Notes: generated from the sequence alone by a model not told the origin. Numbered from the stretch's first letter, positions 10,216 through 19,499 are shown. The stretch is 64,000 bases of DNA from Neisseria sp. (GCA_030538415.1 JAUNTY010000007.1:1-64000); one strand, 5' to 3'. Numbers and translations are program-made.

Positions 10216-10950
10216 ATGGCAAAAAATCTCGACAGCCTGATCCATTCTTCAGTTTTCATGAGTTTTCTGGTCTGGCTCGGTTGGTCGGTAGCCTACGTAC
10301 ATGGCTGGGCGCAGGCTTATTACTACGGTTTCCCGTGGGAATTGGTGGAAATCGGCATGCCCAACATCGCCCGCAGCCTCGGCTACGTCTTGTTTTTATC
10401 GTTGATTATTGGCTTGTTATACACTTTGGGCGTGGCCGCCATGCGCATTGCCAAACGCTGCCTGCCGCGACAGATAACCGCTCCGCTACGGATTTTCATC
10501 TGGAGCGCCATTGTTTCAGGGCCGATACTGGTGCAAATCTTTCTGTTTATGAAACGCATCGATTATGTTTTCATTGCAATCTATCTGCTGTTTGCCGCCT
10601 GCCTGTCCGCGGCTTTTCAAACCAAAGTCAAAACCCTCAATCCCAACCGCCTTATCCGCCAAATAAAATCCAAACAAATCAATCTGTTGATACTGATTGC
10701 AGGCAGTTATCTTTATTTTACCGCCTCGGCTTTTATGGTCGGCTATTACCGCCCGATGTTCCGCACCACTTACCCGTCGGTCGAAATCCGCCAAGCCGTC
10801 TATTATGTCTTGGTAAAAAGCAACACCACTCTGGTTTTGGCACAAAACACCAGCCCCGACAACCGAATTTTCTTCGTCGCCCCCTGCCGCTCGTTGAACC
10901 AACCCATCTGCCGAATCAAAATGGCGAGGGTTGCCAAACCTTTCCACTGA
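10216..10950 (+). CDS. Multi-pass membrane protein of unknown function
   Basis: A 244-residue protein with about five hydrophobic segments (roughly residues 12-32, 52-75, 92-112, 117-137, 155-175) and a C-terminal hydrophilic domain carrying a pair of cysteines (APCRSLNQPICRIKM). Upstream is an AT-rich stretch that could hold a promoter. I do not recognise the family. It interrupts the hscB-hscA order but has no visible link to Fe-S chemistry. Confidence 0.65.
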   Translation: MAKNLDSLIHSSVFMSFLVWLGWSVAYVHGWAQAYYYGFPWELVEIGMPNIARSLGYVLFLSLIIGLLYTLGVAAMRIAKRCLPRQITAPLRIFIWSAIVSGPILVQIFLFMKRIDYVFIAIYLLFAACLSAAFQTKVKTLNPNRLIRQIKSKQINLLILIAGSYLYFTASAFMVGYYRPMFRTTYPSVEIRQAVYYVLVKSNTTLVLAQNTSPDNRIFFVAPCRSLNQPICRIKMARVAKPFH

Positions 10951-10975
10951 AAGCCGCTGTAGAAAAGCCCATGCC

Positions 10976-11030
10976 CGGCCTGCCGTTCTCTTTGAGCCAA
11001 GACGCAGCAACGCCGTATGAAGTATCAACT
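10976..11030. repeat. Degenerate Correia-like remnant
   Basis: Contains GACGCAGCAACGCCGTATGAAGT, in pieces GACGCAGCAACGCC and GTATGAAGT, resembling the right end of the divergent Correia-like family seen near 19.7, 20.8 and 46.4 kb. A solitary GGAACGACTATA at about 10076-10087 is another remnant. Confidence 0.4.
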
Positions 11031-11189
11031 GCTTGACCATATCATCAATAAAGCCGCCCCAACCATCCAAACAAATCTTAAAACGACTTCACAAAAACCC
11101 TGTATTCTGAAAATTCCGGTAATAACATGAACTCCGCATGACAATCAGCTAACTAAGCTTTTTACCCACTTGCTTCCGCGACCAGATTC

Positions 11190-11927
11190 ATGAACAACAA
11201 ATGGCTCAAATCCGCCGGTTTTGCCCTGCTGCTGGCGCTGTCGCCCGCCGCCCAAGCCGATGCCGGCAACACCGACATGGCACCCGCCGAAAGCCGCCGC
11301 AGCAAAATCATCCGCTTCGTGGCCAGCCATCCGATTGCTGCCCAGGCCATCGGCATGGAAAGCGACCAATCCGTCAACATCACCAGCAGCGCCATCCGTT
11401 TTGCCCGGCGCACCGGCCTCGATGACCGCGCCAACGGCGACGGCCGCGGCACACAAGTCAACGCCGTGCGCCATACTCTCTGGCAGGCCGCCATCGCCTC
11501 GCGCTTCGATGCCGACACCGCCGAAGAAGTGGGCAACGCCTATGAAGTCAACCCTGTGTTGCAGGAAGGCAAATCCGATTACGCCAGCCGCTATGATTCC
11601 GATGAGGCGGTTGACCTGCGCAACAACCGCATCGGCCGCCGCATCGGCAGCGAACACCCGCAGCTTGACATGAAAGCATTGGCTTTGCTGGTATTGGCGC
11701 AGTTTCATCAAGAAGGTTTGTGGATGGCCAACCCGGTGGAAGAAGGCGGCAAAACCGTGTGGCGCATCAGCCAGACCCGGCTCGGCGATGCCGAATATAC
11801 CGCCGCCGTCCGTAATCTCGGCCCTCTGAATGCCAACGGCTTCACCGATGCCGAACAGCGCCGCTATGAAAACGAAAGCCCCAGTGAAATCACGCAAGCC
11901 ATTCAGGCCATACGCGACCATAAATAA
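11190..11927 (+). CDS. Secreted DUF6973-like protein
   Basis: A 245-residue exported protein: signal peptide at residues 1-24 (FALLLALSPAAQADA) and a helical mature domain with NAVRHTLWQAAIASRF, EEVGNAYEV, DLRNNRIGRRIG and a C-terminal LNANGFTDAEQRRYE. The HTLWQ...N.Y....DL.NN.IGR pattern is typical of the DUF6973 family, which has conserved His, Asn and Asp residues and may be enzymatic. It is likely periplasmic or surface-bound. It has its own terminator before hscA. Confidence 0.65.
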   Translation: MNNKWLKSAGFALLLALSPAAQADAGNTDMAPAESRRSKIIRFVASHPIAAQAIGMESDQSVNITSSAIRFARRTGLDDRANGDGRGTQVNAVRHTLWQAAIASRFDADTAEEVGNAYEVNPVLQEGKSDYASRYDSDEAVDLRNNRIGRRIGSEHPQLDMKALALLVLAQFHQEGLWMANPVEEGGKTVWRISQTRLGDAEYTAAVRNLGPLNANGFTDAEQRRYENESPSEITQAIQAIRDHK

Positions 11928-11958
11928 CCAACATCGCAATACCAAAGCTTCCTGAAAC

Positions 11959-11999
11959 AAAGGCCGTCTGAAAGCACCACTTGCTTTCAGACGGCCTTT
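11959..11999 (+). terminator. Uptake-sequence hairpin before hscA
   Basis: AAAGGCCGTCTGAAAGC paired with GCTTTCAGACGGCCTTT, a 17-base perfect stem with a short loop. Confidence 0.85.
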
Positions 12000-12089
12000 A
12001 TATATTCCCGACAAAAACACTCAACTATCTGCACCAAATCTGCTAAAATAAGCACTATTGACGATAAAAATACCAAGGCACAAACCATC

Positions 12090-13952
12090 ATGGCTTTACT
12101 GCAAATCGCCGAGCCCGGCCTTTCCGCCGCGCCCCACCAACACCGCCTCGCCGTCGGCATCGACTTGGGCACCACCAACAGCCTCGTTGCCAGCGTGAAA
12201 AGCGGCAGCGCCGTCTGCCTCACCGACGAACAAGGCCGCGCCACCCTGCCCTCGGTGGTGCGCTATTGCGAAGACGGCCGCATCGAAGTCGGCCGCGATG
12301 CGCTCAAAGCGCAGAAAATCGACCCGCTCAACAGCATCAGCTCGGCCAAACGCCTCATCGGCCGCAGCCCCGCCGACCTCAAAGCCGACAACCACTATTT
12401 CCCCTACCGCTTCGGCAATAACGAGCGCATCATCGAATTGCACACCCGCCAGGGCGACAAAACCCCGATCGACGTTTCCGCCGACATCTTGCGCGCCCTC
12501 AAAGCGCGTGCCGAAGAAAATTTGGGCGGCGAACTCACCGGCGCGGTGATTACCGTGCCCGCTTATTTCGACGACGCCCAACGCCAAGCCACCAAAGATG
12601 CCGCGCGTTTGGCCGGATTGAATGTGTTGCGCCTCCTCAACGAGCCGACCGCCGCCGCCATCGCCTACGGCCTCGACAACCGCGCCGAAGGCACATTTAT
12701 CGTGTACGACCTCGGCGGCGGTACCTTCGACGTATCCGTATTGCAGCTCACCAAAGGCTTGTTTGAAGTGAAAGCCACCGGCGGCAACAGCGCACTCGGC
12801 GGCGACGATTTCGACCACCGCCTGTTTTGCCACCTGTTGGAACAAAACAAACTGTCGCAACTCAACGAGCAAGACAGCCAATTGCTGCTGAGCCTCACCC
12901 GCGAAGCCAAAGAAGCGCTCACCACCGACACCAGCGCCACCATTCAGGCCACGCTTTCAGACGGCCTCAAAGTCGATACGCAGATTACCCGCCAAGAATT
13001 CCACAACCTCACCCAGCATCTGGTGCTCAAAACCATCGAGCCGATCAAGCAGGCTTTAAAAGACGCCGAAGTGGGCAAAGCCGACATCAAAGGCGTAATC
13101 ATGGTTGGCGGCGCAACCCGTATGCTGCACGTTCAGCAAACCGTGGCCACTTTCTTCGGCCAAACCCCGCTGAATAATCTCAATCCCGACCAAGTGGTGG
13201 CACTCGGCGCGGCGATGCAGGCCAATGTGTTGGCAGGCAATAAAAACGATGAAGACTGGCTCTTGCTCGACGTGACCCCGCTCTCGCTCGGCCTCGAAAC
13301 CTACGGCGGCCTGGCGGAAAAAGTGATTCCGCGCAACTCCACCCTGCCGACCGCACGCGCGCAAGACTTCACCACCTTCAAAGACGGCCAAACCGCGATG
13401 ACCATCCACGTGGTGCAGGGCGAACGCGAATTGGTGGCCGACTGCCGCAGCCTCGCCAAATTCACCCTGCGCGGCATTCCGCCGATGGTGGCGGGCGCAG
13501 CGCGCATCCGCGTGACCTTCCAGGTTGATGCCGACGGCCTGCTTTCCGTCTCCGCCCGCGAGCAATCCAGCGGCGTGCAGGCGCAAATCGAAGTCAAACC
13601 CGCCTACGGCCTTGACGACGAAACCATCACCCGCATGCTGAAAGACAGCATGAGCAAAGCCGGCGACGACATGGCCGCCCGCGCCCGCGCCGAAGCCGCC
13701 GTTGAAGCCGAAGGCCTGATTGCCGCCGTCGAAGCCGCCCTCGCGCTCGATGCCGACTTGTTAAACGAAACCGAACTCGCCTCCGTGCAGGGCTTGATTG
13801 AGGCGCTGAAAGCCGACATTCCCGCAGGCAGCGCCGACACCATCCGCAACGCCACCGCCGCGCTGGCAAGCGGCACCGACGATTTCGCCGCCCGCCGCAT
13901 GGACAGAAACATCCAGCGCGCGCTCACCGGCCAAAGCGTCGAAGATTTGTAA
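12090..13952 (+). CDS. hscA: Fe-S assembly chaperone HscA (Hsp70 family)
   Basis: Specialised Hsp70 that, with HscB, uses ATP to drive cluster release from IscU. The 620 residues have the actin-like ATPase domain ([12 protein letters not shown] near residue 25, [37 protein letters not shown]) and a C-terminal substrate domain beginning around [17 protein letters not shown]. The N-terminal extension before GIDLGTTNS and the short lid separate HscA from DnaK. A TAAAAT at 12044-12049 may be its -10. Confidence 0.96.
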   Translation: MALLQIAEPGLSAAPHQHRLAVGIDLGTTNSLVASVKSGSAVCLTDEQGRATLPSVVRYCEDGRIEVGRDALKAQKIDPLNSISSAKRLIGRSPADLKADNHYFPYRFGNNERIIELHTRQGDKTPIDVSADILRALKARAEENLGGELTGAVITVPAYFDDAQRQATKDAARLAGLNVLRLLNEPTAAAIAYGLDNRAEGTFIVYDLGGGTFDVSVLQLTKGLFEVKATGGNSALGGDDFDHRLFCHLLEQNKLSQLNEQDSQLLLSLTREAKEALTTDTSATIQATLSDGLKVDTQITRQEFHNLTQHLVLKTIEPIKQALKDAEVGKADIKGVIMVGGATRMLHVQQTVATFFGQTPLNNLNPDQVVALGAAMQANVLAGNKNDEDWLLLDVTPLSLGLETYGGLAEKVIPRNSTLPTARAQDFTTFKDGQTAMTIHVVQGERELVADCRSLAKFTLRGIPPMVAGAARIRVTFQVDADGLLSVSAREQSSGVQAQIEVKPAYGLDDETITRMLKDSMSKAGDDMAARARAEAAVEAEGLIAAVEAALALDADLLNETELASVQGLIEALKADIPAGSADTIRNATAALASGTDDFAARRMDRNIQRALTGQSVEDL

Positions 13953-13958
13953 GCTGCA

Positions 13959-13999
13959 CTTTCAGACGGCCTGAAACAGATATAAAGGCCGTCTGAAAG
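13959..13999 (+). terminator. Uptake-sequence pair after hscA
   Basis: CTTTCAGACGGCCT and AGGCCGTCTGAAAG in inverted order, 7 bases past the hscA stop; the loop is 13 bases. Confidence 0.7.
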
Positions 14000-14020
14000 C
14001 ATCAACAACATTTTCGCCAC

Positions 14021-14128
14021 TATAGTCGGAGAAATTAGATTCTGATACAAGGCGGCGAGCCGCAGACAGTACAGATAGTACGACAAGGTGAGCCAACGCC
14101 GTAGCAGAAACTAATTTCTTCGACTATA
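14021..14128. repeat. Short-form Correia-type element
   Basis: 108 bases with near-perfect terminal inverted repeats TATAGTCGGAGAAATTAG and CTAATTTCTTCGACTATA and the core CGCAGACAGTACAGATAGTA. It lacks the 50-base internal insert. It lies just 30 bases upstream of the esterase start and so forms its leader or promoter. Confidence 0.9.
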
Positions 14129-14158
14129 TTTATCCATTCCACCACACTGGAAACCACC

Positions 14159-15106
14159 ATGAATCTGCCCGCCCAAACCGAAATCATGCAGGTGCCGATT
14201 ACCCGCCCGCAAATCGATGCCATTAACGGCGTGGTATACAACCAGATTAAAAACACCCGCTCCATCCGCCAAATGCGCATGAGTTTGCTGGTGCCGCGCA
14301 CCGATGCGCTCAAGCCTGCCATTATCTGTTTTCCCGGCGGCGGTTTTACCTCTGCCGATTACGAAAAATTTATCGAAATGCGCATGGCTTTGGCCGAAGC
14401 AGGCTTCGTGGTGGCGGCCACCGAATACCGCGTGGTGCCCAACACCTTTCCCGCCCCCTTGCAAGACGGTAAAGCGGCGGTGCGCTATCTGCGCGCCCAT
14501 GCGGCAGAATACGGCATCGACCCCGGGCGCATCGGCGTATTGGGCGATTCGGCCGGCGGCTGGATGGCGCAAATGATGGGGGTAACCAACCAGCAAAGCC
14601 AATTCGACCAAGGCGACTTTCTCGAGCAGCCTTCCCACGTGCAGGCCGTGGTTTCGATTTACGGCATTTCCAATCTGCTCAATATCGGCGAAGGTTTCGG
14701 TGAAAATGCCCAAGCAGTGCACCAATCGCCTGCCGTAACCGAAGCCTTGCTGGTGCACGGCGTGGCCTTCCATACATTTGCAGGCGCCACCATCGGCAGC
14801 AACCCCGAAAAAGCGCTGGCCGCCAGCCCGATGGGTTATCTGGGCGGCGACAAACCGCCGTTTTTACTGATGCACGGCGACCGGGATACCCTGGTGTCGC
14901 CGCAGCAAAGCATCCAAATGTATGAAGCCTTGCAACAAAATCATGCCGACGCGGAGCTGGTTATCCTCGAAGGCGCCGACCACGGCGGCCTACACTGGTT
15001 CCAACCGCCACTATTTGAGCGGGTGGTGCGCTGGTTCACCGAAAAACTCAGTGCGCCTGAAGCCACCAATCCTGCCGTTGCCGACAATTTCAACGCCCGC
15101 TTGTAA
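14159..15106 (+). CDS. Alpha/beta hydrolase (HSL-type esterase)
   Basis: A 315-residue serine hydrolase with the oxyanion motif FPGGGF at about 58-63 (first His of HGGG replaced by Phe-Pro), nucleophile Ser131 in GDSAGGW, acid Asp in HGDRDTLV and His in GADHGGLHW. This is the carboxylesterase / BD-FAE-like family acting on short acyl esters. No signal peptide is visible, so it is cytoplasmic. It sits between hscA and fdx, separated from hscA by a Correia element, and is probably a passenger in the isc locus. Substrate unknown. Confidence 0.8.
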   Translation: MNLPAQTEIMQVPITRPQIDAINGVVYNQIKNTRSIRQMRMSLLVPRTDALKPAIICFPGGGFTSADYEKFIEMRMALAEAGFVVAATEYRVVPNTFPAPLQDGKAAVRYLRAHAAEYGIDPGRIGVLGDSAGGWMAQMMGVTNQQSQFDQGDFLEQPSHVQAVVSIYGISNLLNIGEGFGENAQAVHQSPAVTEALLVHGVAFHTFAGATIGSNPEKALAASPMGYLGGDKPPFLLMHGDRDTLVSPQQSIQMYEALQQNHADAELVILEGADHGGLHWFQPPLFERVVRWFTEKLSAPEATNPAVADNFNARL

Positions 15107-15175
15107 TTGCAAGCAAATACGCCATTGATACGGATAATTTTATTACCGAACACATCCACAGAAAGAAACCACCCC

Positions 15176-15517
15176 ATGCCGAAAATCACCGTATTGCCCC
15201 ACGCTACCCTCTGCCCCGAAGGCAAAATCATTGAAAACGCACCCGAGGGCGAATCCGTATTGGATATTTTGCTCGACCACGACATCGAAGTCGAACACGC
15301 CTGCGAAAAATCCTGCGCCTGCACCACCTGCCACGTCATCATCCGCAAAGGCTTCGACAGCCTCGAAGAACCGACCGAGTTGGAAGAAGACCTGCTCGAC
15401 CAGGCATGGGGTCTGGAAGCCGACTCGCGCCTGAGCTGCCAGGCCAAAGTCGCCGATGAAGATTTGGTGGTCGAAATTCCCAAATACACCATCAACCACG
15501 CCCGCGAACACCATTAA
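15176..15517 (+). CDS. fdx: ISC-type [2Fe-2S] ferredoxin
   Basis: Electron donor for cluster assembly on IscU. The 113 residues contain the adrenodoxin-type ligand motif HACEKSCACTTCHVII with the fourth cysteine in SRLSCQAKV. I take the start at 15176 (MPKITVLPHAT), preceded by AGAAAGAAA, because the longer in-frame N-terminus has no family similarity. Confidence 0.96.
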   Translation: MPKITVLPHATLCPEGKIIENAPEGESVLDILLDHDIEVEHACEKSCACTTCHVIIRKGFDSLEEPTELEEDLLDQAWGLEADSRLSCQAKVADEDLVVEIPKYTINHAREHH

Positions 15518-15652
15518 CGACAAAGGCCGTCTGAAAAGCTTTGTAGCTTACTCTGCCCGCGAAATCCTGTTTCAATGAGCAAGAAACCACAAAAATCTTT
15601 TCAGACGGCCAATAAAACCGGTGCAACCACCCACCACAAAAAGGAGCACACC

Positions 15653-15847
15653 ATGAAATGGACCGACACCCAACGCATCGCCGAAGAACTTTATGACGCC
15701 CACGGCGACACCGACCCGAAAACCATCCGCTTCACCCAATTGCGCGAGCTGGTAATGGCCTTACCCGATTTCGACGACGATCCCGCCCGCAGCGGCGAAC
15801 GCATCCTCGAAGCCATCCAGCAGGCCTGGATTGAAGAAGCCGAATAA
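15653..15847 (+). CDS. iscX: Fe-S assembly protein IscX
   Basis: A 64-residue acidic protein (MKWTDTQRIAEELYD start, IRFTQLRELVMAL, DFDDDP) that binds IscS and iron and tunes the rate of cluster assembly. AAAGGAG lies 8 bases upstream of the ATG at 15653. An uptake-sequence pair (around 15523 and 15598) separates it from fdx. Its TAA overlaps the ATG of the following broken gene. Confidence 0.95.
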   Translation: MKWTDTQRIAEELYDAHGDTDPKTIRFTQLRELVMALPDFDDDPARSGERILEAIQQAWIEEAE

Positions 15848-16164
15848 TGGCCAACCCGCTCGGCCACTACGCCCGCGCAGCACACGGCCTGGAAAGCCCT
15901 GTAACCGTCATATCGCAGCAAGACCGCAGCGATGAAGCGGAAGGCATCATTCGGGAAAGCCTCTAGCATTTTGACGACGGTGCCGTGTTGCGCTACCTGA
16001 TTGAAACCGACCAAGGCAACCTCGACGAAGCCAATGCCGCCTGCCTGCCGTATGAAATCAGTTATGAAATCATCACCCATCCGGCAGGCCGGACCATCAG
16101 CCCTGCGCGTAAATATTTCGCCAACAGCTGCCGCCAGCGGTTTTGGCTGAAAATGCAGGGTTGA
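15847..16164 (+). pseudogene. Unknown gene interrupted by an in-frame amber codon
   Basis: An open frame of 106 codons starts with an ATG overlapping the iscX TAA (TAATG) and ends TGA at 16162-16164. Codon 40 (15964-15966) is TAG. Before it the product reads MANPLGHYARAAHGLESPVT...IIRESL. After it: HFDDGAVLRYLIETDQGNLD...YEISYEIITHPAG...YFANSCRQRFWLKMQG. Codon composition on both sides looks coding. The simplest reading is a recent CAG-to-TAG or TGG-to-TAG nonsense mutation, or a sequencing error. Suppression is possible but unsupported. The family is unknown; it may be an iscX-linked gene of Neisseriaceae. Confidence 0.65.
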
Positions 16165-16235
16165 CTCACTGTATCAAACCAGACGATGCAGCCACCACCC
16201 GGCCGGGCAGGATTTCCCACCTCAGAAAGCCAGTG

Positions 16236-16865
16236 ATGAAACAAATTTTCCCCGATCTTTGGCAAACCCCTACGGAGCATCCGTTTCCCGGCGTCAACAC
16301 CCATGCCTACCTGCTCACGCAAGAAAACGGCAATATCCTCTTTTACAGCGCCAGCCTGCGGCAGGAGCAGCCGCAAATCCAGGCGCTCGGCGGCATCGCC
16401 TGCCAATTCCTGAGCCACAAACACGAAGCCGGCCCTGCGCTTGCCCGCATCAAGCAAAGCTTCGGTTCAAAACTCTTTTACCACCGGTTCGAAAAAGCAG
16501 AAATCGAACAATTCGCGCCCGCCGACTATCTGTTTGAACACAGAGAAACCCGCCAAGGCAATATCGAAATCATCCCCACTCCCGGGCACACACCCGGCAG
16601 CACATGCTTTCTGGTGCACTCTGTCCATGGGCAAAAATACCTTTTCACCGGTGACACCGTTTATCCAAACGGTAGCGGTTGGGAAACCCGTTGCAAACAG
16701 ATTGAAGGAGGCTCAAGAGCCGATTTGCGGCAAAGCCTGATGCTGTTGCGCCAGCTGTCGCCCGACGTGGTGATTTCCAGCGCCTCTATCGGCGATGCGG
16801 CGTTCAAGTCCGTTGACAATGAAGAATGGCAGTCGGCCATCGACAAGCTTGTCGCTGCCTTATAA
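16236..16865 (+). CDS. MBL-fold hydrolase with a degenerate metal site
   Basis: About 209 residues from MKQIFPDLWQTP. It has the beta-lactamase-fold elements NTHAYLL, LSHKHEAG in place of the HxHxDH motif, IPTPGHTPGSTCFLV and FTGDTVYPNGSGW. The first motif keeps both histidines of HxH but lacks the Asp-His, and the final histidine motif is replaced by VISSASIGDA, so metal binding may be partial or lost. The ATG at 16236 is preferred over one at 16143 because family similarity starts there. Substrate unknown. Confidence 0.8.
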   Translation: MKQIFPDLWQTPTEHPFPGVNTHAYLLTQENGNILFYSASLRQEQPQIQALGGIACQFLSHKHEAGPALARIKQSFGSKLFYHRFEKAEIEQFAPADYLFEHRETRQGNIEIIPTPGHTPGSTCFLVHSVHGQKYLFTGDTVYPNGSGWETRCKQIEGGSRADLRQSLMLLRQLSPDVVISSASIGDAAFKSVDNEEWQSAIDKLVAAL

Positions 16866-17174
16866 ATTTCTTGGCAAGGTATGGCTGAGAAACTTGATTT
16901 TCCCAGCCATCGTAACAAGGCCGTCTGAACGTTTCATGGTGTTTGTCCGGCGGTTTAATTCAAATATCAACTGCTAAATTTTATGAATTTTTATTTATTC
17001 AAGCAAAAACAAAAAAGTTTATATGCATAGAAGCAGTCAAATCAGACATCAGCGGCTTTACATTGCCCCGCCGCCTGGTCGTGCGGCTTGCAGAATGCCA
17101 ACTGCTTGTTTAATATGAAAACATGCATTGCAAGCAAAGTGCATTTCCCTTAAACCAAACGAAAAGGACACAGC
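16866..17174. other. Intergenic region before csbD-like gene
   Basis: About 310 bases with one uptake sequence near 16918, an AT-rich tract at 16970-17030 and a possible csbD promoter region around 17105-17120. No gene is supported. Confidence 0.4.
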
Positions 17175-17372
17175 ATGAACTGGGATCAAGTAGAAGGTAA
17201 ATGGGATCAGCTGAAAGGCAAAGCCAAAGAGAAATGGGGCAAATTGACCGATGATGACTGGAAAGTGGCCGAAGGCAAACGCGACCAACTGGCCGGCAAA
17301 ATCCAAGAACGCTACGGCTACACCAAAGAACAAGCCGAAAAAGAGCTGGATGAATGGATTGATAAATCCTGA
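17175..17372 (+). CDS. CsbD-family stress protein
   Basis: A 65-residue, highly charged protein: MNWDQVEGKWDQLKGKAKEK, KLTDDDW, AEGKRDQLAGKIQERYG. This is the CsbD / UPF0337 family, abundant small proteins induced by general stress or stationary phase in many bacteria, with no known biochemical role. AAAAGGACACAGC provides a good ribosome site, and a strong terminator follows. Confidence 0.92.
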   Translation: MNWDQVEGKWDQLKGKAKEKWGKLTDDDWKVAEGKRDQLAGKIQERYGYTKEQAEKELDEWIDKS

Positions 17373-17379
17373 TGCTTTG

Positions 17380-17416
17380 CCAAACAAACCCCGCCTTTAC
17401 GGCGGGTTTTGTTTGG
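17380..17416 (+). terminator. Rho-independent terminator of the csbD-like gene
   Basis: CCAAACAAACCCCGCC-TTTA-GGCGGGTTTTGTTTGG: a GC-rich stem flanked by A- and T-runs, so it would work on both strands (csbD and convergent pip). It is not made of uptake sequences. Confidence 0.9.
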
Positions 17417-17449
17417 CGATGGCTAAACAACTTGAGACCTGTCATTCAC

Positions 17450-18400
17450 TCAGCCTGACTGCGCCAAGCCATATTTAAACGCAAACTCATCCGTGGCTGC
17501 CACCAATGCCGCCGCCACGTCCCCTTCCATCGCCGCATGGCCGCCCTGCACAATCCGCAAATCCGCCTGCGGCCATGCCCGATGCAAATCCCAGGCACTC
17601 TGCATCGGCGTACACATATCATAGCGCCCCTGCACAATCACAGCCGGAATATCGCGGATTTTGCCGATATGGTTCAATAATGCCCGCTCGCCGCCCAGCC
17701 AGCCCGAATGCACGAAATAATGATTTTCGATGCGCGCCACCGCCAGCGCATCATGCCCGTTGCCGTTCACCGGCTGCGGTTCAAACTGAATCAGCCAGCT
17801 TTCCCAATCATCCCAAGCCTTGGCCGCACGAAGCTGCTGCGCCTCATCTTCGCCAAACAGCAATTCATGGTAGGCCTGCACCATTGCATCGCGCTTGTGC
17901 GACACAATCGGCGCAAGATAACGTTGCCATTGCTCGGGATAAATCAGGCTCACGCCGCCCGCCTCGTTCAGCCAGTCGATTTCGCTTTGGCGACACAGGA
18001 AAATCCCGCGCAAAATCAGCCCGGCCACGCGCTCGGGATGGGTTTGTGCATAAGCCAGCGCCAAAGTGCTGCCCCACGAGCCGCCAAACACCAGCCAGCG
18101 CCCGATGCCCAGCATTTCGCGTACTTTCTCGATATCTGCCACCAAATCCCAGGTCGTATTCTCTGTCACGCAGGCATAAGGTTCGGAGCGGCCGCAACCG
18201 CGCTGGTCGATAATCACAATCCGGTAACGCTCAGGATTGAAAAACCCGCGGCACGCAGGTGACGCCCCCGCGCCCGGGCCGCCGTGCAGAAAAATCACCG
18301 GCAAGCCTTGCGGATTGCCCGATTCCTCCCAATAAATCCGGTGCAGCGGCGATACCTGCAACATGCCGCTGCGGTGCGGCTCAAAAATCTGATACATCAT
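17450..18400 (-). CDS. pip: Proline iminopeptidase
   Basis: Alpha/beta-hydrolase peptidase (family S33) that removes N-terminal proline; a classic enzyme of pathogenic and commensal Neisseria. The 316 residues contain the HGGPG oxyanion motif at 39-43, IDQRGCGRS, nucleophile Ser108 in GGSWGSTLAL, and a C-terminal GRYDMCTP and VQGGHAAME that provide the Asp and His. The convergent csbD-like gene shares the terminator region. Confidence 0.95.
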   Translation of the reverse strand: MMYQIFEPHRSGMLQVSPLHRIYWEESGNPQGLPVIFLHGGPGAGASPACRGFFNPERYRIVIIDQRGCGRSEPYACVTENTTWDLVADIEKVREMLGIGRWLVFGGSWGSTLALAYAQTHPERVAGLILRGIFLCRQSEIDWLNEAGGVSLIYPEQWQRYLAPIVSHKRDAMVQAYHELLFGEDEAQQLRAAKAWDDWESWLIQFEPQPVNGNGHDALAVARIENHYFVHSGWLGGERALLNHIGKIRDIPAVIVQGRYDMCTPMQSAWDLHRAWPQADLRIVQGGHAAMEGDVAAALVAATDEFAFKYGLAQSG

Positions 18401-18428
18401 TGTTTTCCCTGATTAAAATACCTGAACA

Positions 18429-18467
18429 CAGGCCGTCTGAACCAATTATTTTTCAGACGGCCTTGAA
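18429..18467. terminator. Uptake-sequence inverted pair upstream of pip
   Basis: AGGCCGTCTGAA and TTCAGACGGCCTTG with a short spacer, between pip and the nested Correia copy. No upstream gene reads into it, so it may act only in DNA uptake. Confidence 0.5.
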
Positions 18468-18522
18468 AATGAGTGCGGACAAGATTTATTATCAAGCCCT
18501 TGCATACAACAAAACCAAACAA

Positions 18523-18692
18523 TATAGTCGAAGAAATTAGTTTCTGCTACGGCGTTGGCTCGCCTTGTATCAGAATCTATAGTCGTTCCGTTGGATTGAG
18601 ACAAGGCAGCAAGCCGCAGACAGTACAGGTAGTACGGCAAGGCGTAGCAACGCTGTATCAATCTAACGGAACGGCTATAATTTCTCCGACTA
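18523..18692. repeat. Correia-type element with another inserted in it
   Basis: Outer copy: left end TATAGTCGAAGAAATTAG, core CTACGGCGTTGGCTCGCC, right end ATTTCTCCGACTA at 18680-18692. It is split at 18578-18679 by a second complete element with terminal repeats TATAGTCGTTCCGTTGGATT and AATCTAACGGAACGGCTATA. The pair fills the 304-base gap upstream of the thioesterase and ends 12 bases before its start codon. Confidence 0.85.
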
Positions 18693-18704
18693 CAAAGGAA
18701 GCTC

Positions 18705-19496
18705 ATGGACTTGAACCAAACTTTCCGCCGCCTCGCCGACCACGACACCGTAGCCCTCGACCCCAGCTGGGCGCAAGGCCGGGCGGCTTTCGGGGGGCTT
18801 ACCGCCGCGCTGATGCTGGTCAAGCTGCAACACGCCATCGGTTCTGCGCGCGTATTGCGTTCGTTTAGCGCCAGCTTTGTCGGCCCCATCGACACCGGCG
18901 GCGAAATCACGCTGTCAGCCCGGGTGTTGCGGGTGGGCAAATCGGTGGTGCAGGGCGAGGCGCACCTGCTGCAAAACGGCGAAGTGCGGGCTGCCATGCT
19001 GGCGAGTTTCGGCGAAGCGCGCGAATCCGCAGTTTATGTGCCCTACGGCATCCGCCGCCCGCGCTGGCCTGCGCCGGAATCGGTGCCGCCGCTGCCCGAA
19101 AAAGGCGCAGGCATGCCCGCCTTTCTGCACCACATCGACCTGCGCTGGGCTTACGGCCCGTTGCCCTACAGCGGCGCCGACAATGCCGATTTCGGCGGCT
19201 ATATGCGGCTGAAAAACCAGCAGGGCGATTTTACCCTCGCCCATCTGGTGGCGCTGGTAGACGCCTGGCCGCCTGCCGTCACCACGCTCCTGAAAACGCC
19301 CGCCCCCGCCAGCAGCCTCACCTGGACGCTGGAGCTGCTGCAGGAGCCGCAAGAAGCCGCGATGGCAGATTTCTGGCAATATCAGGTACACACCGATTTC
19401 TGCCGCGACGGCTACGGCCACACCGATGCCCGCGTGTGGGACAAACACGGCAACCCGATACTCATCAGCCGCCAAACCGTCACCGTATTTGCCTGA
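18705..19496 (+). CDS. Acyl-CoA thioesterase-like hotdog protein
   Basis: A 263-residue double-hotdog protein of the TesB-like thioesterase family. The N-terminal hotdog has AFGGLTAALMLVKL and RSFSASFVGPI; the C-terminal one has DFTLAHLVALVDAWPPA and ends DARVWDKHGNPILISRQTV, the typical final strand with GxxxxxxxQ. Cytoplasmic; likely hydrolyses acyl-CoA esters of undefined chain length. It is followed by an uptake-sequence terminator. Confidence 0.85.
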   Translation: MDLNQTFRRLADHDTVALDPSWAQGRAAFGGLTAALMLVKLQHAIGSARVLRSFSASFVGPIDTGGEITLSARVLRVGKSVVQGEAHLLQNGEVRAAMLASFGEARESAVYVPYGIRRPRWPAPESVPPLPEKGAGMPAFLHHIDLRWAYGPLPYSGADNADFGGYMRLKNQQGDFTLAHLVALVDAWPPAVTTLLKTPAPASSLTWTLELLQEPQEAAMADFWQYQVHTDFCRDGYGHTDARVWDKHGNPILISRQTVTVFA

Positions 19497-19499
19497 TTT

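Noticed and set aside
15575..15652. Longer N-terminus for iscX
   Set aside because: It is encoded by an uptake sequence and spacer, and the ATG at 15653 has AAGGAG upstream.
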